Positions 57,130 through 64,000 of a DNA stretch of 64,000 nt are shown piece after piece; position 1 is the first letter of the stretch, and each line of letters opens with the position of its first letter. The stretch is taken from positions 1 through 64,000 of the forward strand of contig JAENYN010000016.1 in the NCBI GenBank assembly GCA_016841765.1, in the 5' to 3' direction. This stretch comes from Guptibacillus hwajinpoensis. Lineage in GTDB: Bacteria; Bacillota; Bacilli; Bacillales; Bacillaceae_O. The notes under the pieces are model-generated. The model was not told where the DNA came from and ran no database searches. It was given only the letters and a program-made list of their open reading frames with translations. The position numbers and the translations under genes are program-made.

Positions 57130-58505
57130 TTGGTCCTGTGGTGATTTTTCCCCCCGGTATTTTTGGTCAGTCCTTTTGCACGCTGGGCATATTCCAGGGC
57201 CTGTTCGGGATCAAAGAGGAGATACAGCTCAGCCAGCATATTGAATTCATGTGCATAAGGGCCGTCCACGGACTTTATATTCTCTTCCATTTGTTCAACC
57301 GCTTGTTCGAATTTTTTCTGCTTAATATAAATCAAAGGGAGTTCACCCGCAGCAAATGGATGTTGAGGGGCAAGCCCCTGCATTTCCGTTAACACCTCTT
57401 CCGCACGCTTGAATTTTTTCTGCCCTCTCTCCTCATAATACTCATTCATCAGATTCGAAATCTGTCTTACCCTGTCGAGATAATCGGATTGAAAATCGTT
57501 AAGTGTTTTCCCATGTACGTTTTCAAAGGCTTTTTCAAACTCTTGCCCACCTGCAGCTTCTAAGATAGCGGTTATGACCGTTTCACCATGAGAATAAACA
57601 AGCTCCTGGACCGCAAAACAGCTTTGAACATATGTATCAATCCCTTCTTTTCTTGCCGCATGAAAGTCCATACTTGAATCAAGACGGGAAAGATCCGCTT
57701 CTTCACCGGCAGGTAAGTCCCTCATTATATCCCACAGGGCAACCACCTCCGCTACACCTTCCGTAAACCATTGCGGAATCGTTCTTATATTCACATCATA
57801 TCGCTCGATATATTCAAACATCCGGAAATGCGCATATTCATGAAAAAAGGTTTTTTCAAATCCCCAGCCATTCTTAACCGCTGTGCTCAGAACGTGCAGA
57901 GATTTGTCGTCCGGACTGTAAAATCCGCCAAAATCCGGATTGCCGGAACTGGCATCCATCGCATCCCTGCTGTTATACACAATGACCTTAAAGGCATCAG
58001 CCGTCCCGCTGCCAAACACAATATCCGCTTTTTCCTTCGCTTTAGGATAAAGCTGCTTGATTTTTTTCACCGTTTCCTCATCGCCAGCCGGATAATGGAT
58101 TGTCATTTCTTTATACTCAGTTGCGATCAGTGTCTCAGCATAGGCATCAGGAGACAACTGGCTGTACAAAAAAGCCGCCTTTTCCCTGGCTCCTGTCCCC
58201 TGCCCGAGCAACTCTTCAACCAATATGATATTGACGATGACAACTCCGGCAGCATACACCATGAACAAAATGGATGCCAGGCCTAACCAGAAAGCACCCC
58301 AGCGCCCTTTAATACGTAAAAATGCAATCCGGCCCCGGATTAAGCCCACTAAGCTGGTAAGAAGCAAAACAAGCAAAATGACCACGAAACCTAAGCCTGT
58401 CAAAAGACCCCATTCCCCATTTTGTGAAAAAACAGATACAGTTATCATCCCCGATGCCAGTAACGAGAGAAGAATGATGATAAACGATTTTAAGACAAAT
58501 TTCAT
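57126..58505 (-). CDS. Membrane zinc metallopeptidase (peptidase-MA-like) with TPR tail
   Basis: A 459-residue protein: three N-terminal membrane segments (about 5-115), an extracellular peptidase-MA-type domain with the HEYAH zinc motif (FFHEYAHFRMFEYIE near residue 217) and a conserved FTEGVAEVVA Glu, then TPR-like repeats (about 350-450). Such proteins are predicted gluzincins; the substrate is unknown. AAGGAGTC lies 8 bases before ATG 58505. It is followed by two small coupled genes. Confidence 0.87.
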   Translation of the reverse strand: MKFVLKSFIIILLSLLASGMITVSVFSQNGEWGLLTGLGFVVILLVLLLTSLVGLIRGRIAFLRIKGRWGAFWLGLASILFMVYAAGVVIVNIILVEELLGQGTGAREKAAFLYSQLSPDAYAETLIATEYKEMTIHYPAGDEETVKKIKQLYPKAKEKADIVFGSGTADAFKVIVYNSRDAMDASSGNPDFGGFYSPDDKSLHVLSTAVKNGWGFEKTFFHEYAHFRMFEYIERYDVNIRTIPQWFTEGVAEVVALWDIMRDLPAGEEADLSRLDSSMDFHAARKEGIDTYVQSCFAVQELVYSHGETVITAILEAAGGQEFEKAFENVHGKTLNDFQSDYLDRVRQISNLMNEYYEERGQKKFKRAEEVLTEMQGLAPQHPFAAGELPLIYIKQKKFEQAVEQMEENIKSVDGPYAHEFNMLAELYLLFDPEQALEYAQRAKGLTKNTGGKNHHRTN

Positions 58506-58619
58506 AAGGACTCCTTTATATGGAAATTACAGCTATCAAATTTGTAATTTCGACAAAAAGGAATTAATTCCCTTCTTAAAAATCAAAAACGCCGAGCGCT
58601 GACCCGGCATTTCGACTTA

Positions 58620-60149
58620 TCAGGCTATCTCATCCGCAATTTCCTCCAGCACACTTCTTAGCCCTCTCTGCATCTCCACATTAGAAGGAAGATTTACTTT
58701 TTCACGCTTCTTCACTTCACGTTCGACATGACTCATCATCTTTGTGCGGGCAAACTTTTTCCGGTCGGAACTTGCGAACATATCCTTGAGAGTTCCGCCT
58801 GACAAATCTTCTTTCAAGTAATCGATAATGGTTTCTGCTTCTTGCTGTGTCAACAAGTAATCCTCTGCAATTTGGGTGAACACCTTTTCGATGATCCGCA
58901 CCATTTCATCTGCATCATCTTCAATGAATCCGTTAAGAACGGCTTTTGACACCTTGCCCGCGCCGCTGCCTCCCGCAAATGAGCCAACAAGGCCGCCGAC
59001 AAACCCGCCGACTGCCGTTCCGATGCCCGGAATAACCGAACCAACCGCGGCTCCGGCAGCAGCGCCTCCAACCCAGCCGGCCGTTCCACCTGCCACAGTC
59101 GAGGTTGTATTGGCTACATTTTTAAACAGCTGTCCGCCCGATACCCGGCCCCTGAATATATTGACAACATCCACGGAAGATAAGACAGCAACAGAAACAG
59201 CTCCCGTAATGACGTTCCCGCGCAACAGCTTCGCCGCGCTCTTCATCGCAGCAGCACCGTAAATGTTCGTTCCGCTTCGGAATGCATTAGCGAGCACAGC
59301 AGACGCTTTCGGGCCCATCATATTGACAATCGCTTCTGAGCTGCCCACTAATGCACTGTTCAAGCCTGCCTTGGATAACTGGCTTGCCAAAATGGCCGTT
59401 GCAAAAGTCGTTCCGCCGACCTTCAGTCCTGAATAGGTGGCAGACTTAAGCGCTACATCGAACTCTTCGCCGTTCCAGACAGCTGTCGCAAACGTTAAAG
59501 CCGTACTGAGACCAAAAGCAGTGGTGGCAATGACCGCCCCATTTGCCGCATCAAATGTGATCGACTCCACCGTGCCTGCTTTTGCAATATTCCTTGCCTG
59601 CTCATATGTAAAATGGCCTTTGCGGACAATATTCTTTGCTTCACCAACATCAGTGACGCCTGGAACTTCCCCTCGCTGTATTCTATTTTCCATCGCCTGA
59701 ACCGCGGCATCATATTTATCGGAAGGCACTTCAATTTTCATCGGAGACCCATCCGGATTGATATATTTCAGCTGACCGTTTTGAAAACATTCTTGAATAC
59801 ATTTGGAGCCGGTGCTGCAGTACTTTGACTGGATATTCACACCGTCAACAATCCGGTCAGCCCCAAACTTCGCATTATCATCGCCGAGAATCGCTGCATC
59901 TTTTCCCGTTACTTTATCAAAAAGATGATTGGCCCGTTCCGCAGCGAAACCATGCCCTCTCGGCGTGCTGAATTTATCCATCCCGTAAATTGTCCCCGCA
60001 TTGCTGACGTTTCCATAAACAATTCCTGCAACAGATGAGCCGGATAATCCCTTTTCTGCTTTTACCGCTTCTTGCAAATTGAGAGATAACTGGCCGAGTG
60101 TGGCAGCCAGCCGCTGCCTTGCATTTGTTAATTCTGACGTATTGGTCAT
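58620..60149 (-). CDS. Nuclease-like/glycine-zipper protein of unknown function
   Basis: A 509-residue protein in two clear parts. Residues about 1-200 are soluble and contain RGHGFAAERANHLFDKV, GADRIVDGVNIQSKYC and GSKCIQECF; the Glu...Asp...Gln-x-Lys order is like a PD-(D/E)xK nuclease core (inference). Residues about 205-400 are hydrophobic and rich in Gly, Ala and Ser, ending with a glycine-zipper stretch (GGTAGWVGGAAAGAAVGSVI and GTAVGGFVGGLVGSFAGG), as in pore-forming or membrane-inserting proteins. The last 110 residues are charged and helical. I recall no characterised member. It lies alone between the wall protein gene and the peptidase, with palindrome copy 14 180 bp upstream. Confidence 0.8.
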   Translation of the reverse strand: MTNTSELTNARQRLAATLGQLSLNLQEAVKAEKGLSGSSVAGIVYGNVSNAGTIYGMDKFSTPRGHGFAAERANHLFDKVTGKDAAILGDDNAKFGADRIVDGVNIQSKYCSTGSKCIQECFQNGQLKYINPDGSPMKIEVPSDKYDAAVQAMENRIQRGEVPGVTDVGEAKNIVRKGHFTYEQARNIAKAGTVESITFDAANGAVIATTAFGLSTALTFATAVWNGEEFDVALKSATYSGLKVGGTTFATAILASQLSKAGLNSALVGSSEAIVNMMGPKASAVLANAFRSGTNIYGAAAMKSAAKLLRGNVITGAVSVAVLSSVDVVNIFRGRVSGGQLFKNVANTTSTVAGGTAGWVGGAAAGAAVGSVIPGIGTAVGGFVGGLVGSFAGGSGAGKVSKAVLNGFIEDDADEMVRIIEKVFTQIAEDYLLTQQEAETIIDYLKEDLSGGTLKDMFASSDRKKFARTKMMSHVEREVKKREKVNLPSNVEMQRGLRSVLEEIADEIA

Positions 60150-60327
60150 TGTTTCAGCCCTTTTCTTGTATGTTAGAGAGATAGATTTTTAGATATATTT
60201 TCCTATACACTTTAATCCTACCATGACTTTCCTTAAAATAGGAGAACCTTTTTATAACGGCTGAAAAACAAAAAGCCCCTTCCTCATAGACAGGGGCGGT
60301 ATCCATGCGTTTATTGGCGGCATTAAA

Positions 60328-60375
60328 AAGGTGCCTGACCCCCGGCGCTTTAACGCGCCGGGGGTCAGGCACCTT
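60328..60375. repeat. 44-bp palindrome family, copy 14
   Basis: A copy flanked by AA and TT, 13 bp after the stop of the 3D-domain protein gene and upstream of the nuclease-like gene (both minus). Confidence 0.95.
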
Positions 60376-60387
60376 CAATGCAATCCC

Positions 60388-61194
60388 CTACCGATATACC
60401 TTAACCCTCACATCTTTCCTTCCCCACTGTAAAGCACCATCACGGTCCGCAATGAACACATCAATGCTGTGATCATTAATGGCCCCGCCGATATCTGCCG
60501 CAATTGCTGTACCATAGCCTTCCACTTCAACTTTGGCGCCAAGCGGGATGATCGAAGGATCGACGGCGATGACTTTTGCCTCATCACCATACTTATCAAG
60601 ATCGATTCCCATTCTGGTCGTTCCTGAGCAGCCGTCACATTCAGCCGTATAAGCCGTGCTTTCGACATTCAACTCAACGGCCGCTGTGCCCGGATAACCT
60701 ACCTGCTTATGTAATGTGCCATGCGTTTGCCGCCCGGCAATTCCGTCGACGGTCAATCCGAACTTTTTTTGGAAGCTGATAACCGCATCCTTAGTGCCGC
60801 CTCCGTAAATGCCATCGATATTTCCATTATAAACACCTGCTGCCTGCAGGGCTTTCTGCAAATCAATGACAGGCTGACCGATATCCCCGTACCTGGTCAC
60901 TTTCAATTTCCCGATCGTATTCGGACCGGCAATCCCGTCCACCTTCAATCCTTTTTCCCTTTGAAAATCTTTAACCGCTTCGGTCGTAACCGGGCCGTAA
61001 TAGCCTGTGTCCTTCGGATACGGGAAGTGTCCTTTTGATAATAGTACTTGCTGAAGCTCCTTCACGTCCTCATGCCACATGCCTTCTGACAGCATGCTAT
61101 CACCTAGCGCCGCTTCACTAGCTGCCGGAAAAACAATAGCCAATCCTGCTGCCAGCATCATACCGATAAATAATTTCTTGACGATGTCGCTCAA
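60388..61194 (-). CDS. Secreted wall protein with two peptidoglycan-binding domains and a 3D domain
   Basis: A 268-residue protein: signal peptide (about 1-29), two PG_binding_1 repeats (about 38-95, VKDFQREKGLKVDGIAGPNT, and 104-160, ISFQKKFGLTVDGIAGRQT) and a C-terminal 3D domain (about 175-268) with STAYTAECDGCSGTT, IAVDPSIIPLGAKVEVEGYG and AADIGGAINDHSIDVF; the three Asp of the 3D name are present. It resembles the YocH/YorM group of lytic transglycosylase-like wall enzymes. GAGGAGG lies 8-10 bases before ATG 61194. Confidence 0.92.
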   Translation of the reverse strand: MSDIVKKLFIGMMLAAGLAIVFPAASEAALGDSMLSEGMWHEDVKELQQVLLSKGHFPYPKDTGYYGPVTTEAVKDFQREKGLKVDGIAGPNTIGKLKVTRYGDIGQPVIDLQKALQAAGVYNGNIDGIYGGGTKDAVISFQKKFGLTVDGIAGRQTHGTLHKQVGYPGTAAVELNVESTAYTAECDGCSGTTRMGIDLDKYGDEAKVIAVDPSIIPLGAKVEVEGYGTAIAADIGGAINDHSIDVFIADRDGALQWGRKDVRVKVYR

Positions 61195-61527
61195 TGTCTG
61201 TTCCTCCTCTTTTCTGGTTGCTGATAATAGCAGTTCGACCAGATTTGGAGGATTTTTGTCGTTCTAACAGGAAATGGCGACTATCTTGCCAGTGTTTTTC
61301 CATAAAATAGGAATTTACCATTCTGTTGGAATGATGTGTAATTCGCTATTTTGCTATCATTTTATAATGGACAGGGTAAGCCATTTGTCCCTGCCGGAAT
61401 GTTCCTTCAACTAAAAAACCTGCCCCTTACCATTCCAGGTAAAAGCCAGGCGAATTGCGTTAATGGAAATTATTAAAAAGGTACTCTAATAGCTGCACTA
61501 TTTACCTTATCGTCTTTTTTAAAAGAA
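61195..61527. other. 333-bp intergenic region, nothing found
   Basis: It contains the promoter region of the wall-protein gene. I see no ORF, repeat or hairpin of note. Confidence 0.5.
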
Positions 61528-61683
61528 CTATACTTTCTCCTGCAAGTCTGAGACTACCATAGTAAGAAGCTCTATATCTTTATTGATTTCCCTTTTTAAA
61601 TATTCACTTTCGCATTTTTCATAATCTTGTTCAAGACGCTTGAGTTCTTTTAGGAATAAGGTCACCTCGATGTCACTTTTCAT
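61528..61683 (-). CDS. Small charged protein of unknown function
   Basis: A 51-residue acidic, helical protein (MKSDIEVTLFLKELKRLEQD, then EYLKREINKDIELLTMVVSD). AGAAGGGG lies 8-10 bases before ATG 61683. The build and size resemble small Bacillus regulators such as Spo0E-like phosphatases, but the SQELD signature of that family is missing, so I do not assign it. Confidence 0.6.
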   Translation of the reverse strand: MKSDIEVTLFLKELKRLEQDYEKCESEYLKREINKDIELLTMVVSDLQEKV

Positions 61684-61766
61684 ATTAATTTCCCCTTCTC
61701 ATATGAGGCCTATTTCTATCTTGCAGGTTTTTTTCTGCCAGACAATATCCGCCGAAAAAAGGAAAG

Positions 61767-61802
61767 GCCAAAAAGAATAGAAAGCTCACTATTCTTTTTG
61801 GC
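61767..61802. terminator. Bidirectional terminator
   Basis: A perfect 14-bp stem (GCCAAAAAGAATAG / CTATTCTTTTTGGC). It nearly repeats the terminator at 63419 and lies beyond the stop of the DUF2294 pseudogene. Confidence 0.85.
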
Positions 61803-61837
61803 TTATGTCCGGCACAATTTATCCAGTTCATTATTGC

Positions 61838-62300
61838 CTATAAGTCATTTGGTTTTGCAATGAAAGAAATCACATTGCTATCAAGAGTAAAATCCCAATC
61901 GACAAACATATCCTGAATCTTTGCAGGATAGATGAAAAACGAGTGCTGTTTTCGAGCAGGTAACCTTCCAGCTTCCTTTTGGCACCTCAGAGCTTTTCTC
62001 CAAAGCCCGGTTCAATCAGCTCTTTTTCAACCGATACCAGTATGCCTTTACGGAAAACAACCAGGGTACGGGGACTGAGCATAAAGGACTCCACACGATC
62101 GGGTGCTTTTTCAGCCAGCCTGTTCGCTGATACTGATGATTTCCTTATGCTCATCAGCTTTGCCCTTACAACGAGAACGCGTTTGTTCTTCAGGCCGGGA
62201 TTTAGAAAAACTGGCGGCCACAAATACACCTGTTTGGCCCCGCAGATTCCAGTCATAATATAAATGTTAAATATCTATATCAGTCATTGCTTTGATTTGT
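61838..62300 (-). pseudogene. Decayed DUF2294 paralogue
   Basis: On the minus strand, translated pieces in different frames align with the second half of the intact DUF2294 protein at 62693: a reading with YYDWNL, then SFMLSPRTLVVFRKGILVSV (compare SCMLNQRTLLVTRNKILVAV) and finally DMFVDWDFTLDSNVISFIAKP (compare ENAFVSWDFPKDKSVIVFIIKP). At least two frame changes and an internal TAA are needed, and the N-terminal half is missing. Homology fades where dispersed element copy C begins, so that element may have replaced the 5-prime end. Confidence 0.75.
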
Positions 62301-62410
62301 CCTCGTATTACGGAGGCAAAGGACGAAGATGCCAATTCAGGAATATAGATAAGGACAACTACGCCTCTATCTTCTCCTAAAGGCTCGCCAATCGGCGAGT
62401 TTTCCTTAGA
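62300..62410 (-). repeat. Dispersed ~100-bp element, copy C
   Basis: Read on the minus strand: GGAAAACTCGCCGATTGGCG, then AGATAGAGGCGTAGTTGTCC and TTATCTATATTCC, aligning with copies A and B. The CTCGCC-GATT-GGCGAG hairpin is perfect here. It abuts the truncated DUF2294 pseudogene. Confidence 0.65.
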
Positions 62411-62692
62411 ATACACTCTTCCTTCCAAACTCATTTTTAGTCTCTCAGGAAAGTCATGTGAATAACCAATTGTGTTTACAGGGAGTTTACCCGGAATAAA
62501 TATTACAAAACGTTTTCGATATTAAAAGTTTCATATTATTTATTTATTATTTATTTAAAAAGGAAGGATTTTACTGTGAACTGTAGAATAACCAATAGGA
62601 CATCCAGTATTAAAAGCGCTGAACCCTTTGCATTTTGACTGAAACCAGTTACAATGGATAAGATAATAGCCTCGCACTAAAGGATGATATAC
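62411..62692. other. AT-rich promoter region of the DUF2294 gene
   Basis: About 280 bp, with a very AT-rich stretch near 62520-62560. No gene or repeat is recognised; the DUF2294 promoter should lie here. Confidence 0.4.
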
Positions 62693-63394
62693 GTGGGCGT
62701 AAATGATAGCGAAAAAGAACTGAGCAGCTATACCGGCAGGGTGCTGAGGGAGCATTTCGGCAAAGGGCCTGGCAGTGTGTATGCCACGATCACCCCGCCA
62801 TATATCACAGTCTATATGAAAAATTTTCTGTCTCCCATTGAAAATAAATTGCTGGACACAGAACAAAGCAAACATGTGCAAAAATTGCGCGATATGCTGA
62901 TGCCCACAATCGAAAAAGAAATGAAGACATATCTAAAGCTTCAACTGGATATGGACGTTCAGGAATTTTACTATGACTGGAACCTGGACAGCCAATCCGG
63001 CATGTTCGTTGGAATCACCGATGCAAAACCATCGGAAGACACCTGTTCCTATCCCGGCCTGGAAGAAACCCACAATGAAATCATAAAAGTCAGTGCGGAA
63101 GCTGAAAAACCGCCGGGGGACATCAAATCATGCATGCTAAATCAGCGGACGCTTCTGGTCACGCGGAATAAGATCCTGGTTGCTGTGGAAAAGGAATTGA
63201 TCCAGCTCGGTTTCTCCGAAGACCTCGTCATCGCGAAGCGGAACCTGGAAAAAAGGCTGTTACACAACCACAAAGACAGCTTGCAAACTTTTTTGCATGC
63301 AACGATAGAAAACGCCTTTGTTTCCTGGGATTTCCCCAAAGATAAAAGCGTCATCGTCTTTATCATAAAACCGGATAATGCGCGGCAGCAATGA
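62693..63394 (+). CDS. DUF2294 family protein (two tandem domains)
   Basis: A 233-residue cytoplasmic protein made of two DUF2294-like domains (about 5-115 and 125-233), both with the conserved order MLNQRTLLVTRNKILVAVEKEL or its equivalent (PPYITVYMKNFLSPIENKLL) and a YDWNL or SWDFP end. The family is found in Bacillus and Gram-positive relatives and has no known role. The likely start is GTG 62693 with AAAGGA 8 bases before; the ATG three codons upstream overlaps that ribosome site. A decayed paralogue lies on the opposite strand to the left. Confidence 0.85.
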   Translation: MGVNDSEKELSSYTGRVLREHFGKGPGSVYATITPPYITVYMKNFLSPIENKLLDTEQSKHVQKLRDMLMPTIEKEMKTYLKLQLDMDVQEFYYDWNLDSQSGMFVGITDAKPSEDTCSYPGLEETHNEIIKVSAEAEKPPGDIKSCMLNQRTLLVTRNKILVAVEKELIQLGFSEDLVIAKRNLEKRLLHNHKDSLQTFLHATIENAFVSWDFPKDKSVIVFIIKPDNARQQ

Positions 63395-63418
63395 GCTAGG
63401 CGACAGAACTAGACATAA

Positions 63419-63455
63419 GCCAAAAAGAAGGGTATGCCCCTTCTTTTTGGCTTTT
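63419..63455 (+). terminator. Terminator after the DUF2294 gene
   Basis: GCCAAAAAGAAGGG / CCCTTCTTTTTGGC form a 14-bp stem followed by TTTTATT. Confidence 0.9.
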
Positions 63456-63518
63456 ATTATTTTAGCTTGGCAAAATACCAACAGGCAGCAGAAAAATGGT
63501 TATGAGGAGAATGGAACA

Positions 63519-63920
63519 ATGGATAAATCTGTCATCATCCACATACGTAAAGAAGAAGATATTGTCATCGCAAGAAAGATGGGCAGAGAATTATCACAAA
63601 AACTTAACTTTCAAACACTCAATCAAACAAGAGTCATGACCGCAGCTTCCGAACTGGCCAGAAACATTTACAGATATGCCCGGCACGGACAAATCAAATT
63701 CGAGCTTGTTGAAGATACCCAAAGAAGGGCAATCAGAATAACAGCACAGGATAACGGGCCTGGTATCGATGACATCAAAAGAGCACTGATGAATGGATAT
63801 TCCACTTCCGGCGGCCTGGGTGCCGGCATTCCGGGAGTCAAAAAGATGATGGACGAATTTGCAATCGACTCCTCACCTGAAACAGGCACGACGGTGACTG
63901 CGGTGAAATGGCAATCATAA
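63519..63920 (+). CDS. RsbT-like serine/threonine protein kinase
   Basis: A 133-residue GHKL-type ATPase/kinase, exactly the length of Bacillus subtilis RsbT. N-box and G-box motifs SELARNIYRYARHGQI, DNGPGIDDI and GYSTSGGLGAGIPGVKKMMDEF match RsbT closely. In the sigma-B stressosome RsbT phosphorylates RsbS and RsbR and activates RsbU. Here no rsbR, rsbS or rsbU is adjacent, so this is either a paralogue or a relocated regulator. GAGGAG lies 8 bases before ATG 63519; the longer upstream frame passes through a terminator and is rejected. Confidence 0.92.
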   Translation: MDKSVIIHIRKEEDIVIARKMGRELSQKLNFQTLNQTRVMTAASELARNIYRYARHGQIKFELVEDTQRRAIRITAQDNGPGIDDIKRALMNGYSTSGGLGAGIPGVKKMMDEFAIDSSPETGTTVTAVKWQS

Positions 63921-63924
63921 AATT

Positions 63925-63968
63925 GGTGCCTGACCCCCGGCGCTTTAACGCACCGGGGGTCAGGCACC
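63925..63968. repeat. 44-bp palindrome family, copy 15
   Basis: A copy with one arm mismatch (GCACCG) begins 4 bp after the RsbT-like stop. The last 32 bp of the window after it hold nothing recognisable. Confidence 0.95.
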
Positions 63969-64000
63969 CACTTTGGCATCCCCGCTTTAGTACAGCTTCT

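Noticed and set aside
63378-63518. Longer start of the RsbT-like kinase
   Set aside because: It would translate through the DUF2294 terminator; ATG 63519 has GAGGAG and gives the exact RsbT length.

Overview
The window is chromosomal DNA from a spore-forming, Gram-positive member of the Bacillaceae, of moderate GC content. The indicators are AGGAGG-type ribosome binding sites with frequent GTG/TTG starts, Bacillus-type families (CYP152 fatty-acid P450, TerC/YkoY behind a yybP-ykoY riboswitch, YetF, YkvI, DacC-type PBP4a, an RsbT paralogue, cold-shock protein) and probable sigma-G and sigma-K promoters before a Gln-rich spore protein and a His/Tyr-rich coat-like protein. I see no tRNA, rRNA, CRISPR, prophage or complete insertion sequence.

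Region 1 (0.3-12.4 kb) looks like one catabolic regulon. It holds a FadR-type GntR regulator, paired half-size chromate-type transporters, a GlcG/HbpS-like protein, an aldehyde dehydrogenase, a haem-oxygenase-fold di-iron oxidase with a complete CADD-like ligand set, a polytopic transporter, a creatininase-family amidohydrolase, a [2Fe-2S] ferredoxin, a small unknown protein, a second transporter and a 28-residue ORF. Six GTATAC-centred palindromes in its promoter regions look like the GntR operator, and cre-like sites suggest catabolite control. The substrate is unknown to me. The TerC gene and its Mn riboswitch sit inside this region but appear unrelated.

Region 2 (12.5-26.7 kb): YetF-like membrane protein, CYP152 P450, a PhnCDE-type ABC importer with a LysR regulator (selenate or phosphonate/phosphite), LTA synthase-like enzyme, LysM-polysaccharide deacetylase, a YsnF-type stress protein behind a sigma-B-like promoter, a class-V aminotransferase and a serine hydrolase. 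Region 3 (26.9-38.4 kb): a 1190-residue surface protein with a large internal duplication and a likely C-terminal frameshift, YbaN-like protein, an MFS pump/TetR pair with tandem operators, cold-shock protein, IlvE, a half-size FAD protein and an orphan HsdS. Region 4 (38.5-50.7 kb): coat-like protein, a promoter-structured-RNA-terminator unit, a sigma-G gene, a stay-green (Mg-dechelatase) homologue overlapping a secreted lipase, serine hydrolase, luciferase-like monooxygenase, thioesterase, YkvI, DacC, an ankyrin/RDD pair. Region 5 (50.8-64 kb): methyltransferase, GDPD, P1 peptidase with ADP-ribosylglycohydrolase, a membrane metallopeptidase, a nuclease-like/glycine-zipper protein of unknown role, a 3D-domain wall protein, a decayed and an intact DUF2294 gene, and an RsbT-like kinase.

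The strongest genome-scale signal is a dispersed ~44-bp near-perfect palindrome present in 15 copies from 14.7 kb onwards and absent from the first 14.6 kb. It lies mostly at gene ends (several convergent), but one copy splits the ABC operon, two provide the stop codons of genes, and one is translated in frame as the N-terminus of the stay-green homologue. A second, unrelated ~100-bp element occurs three times.
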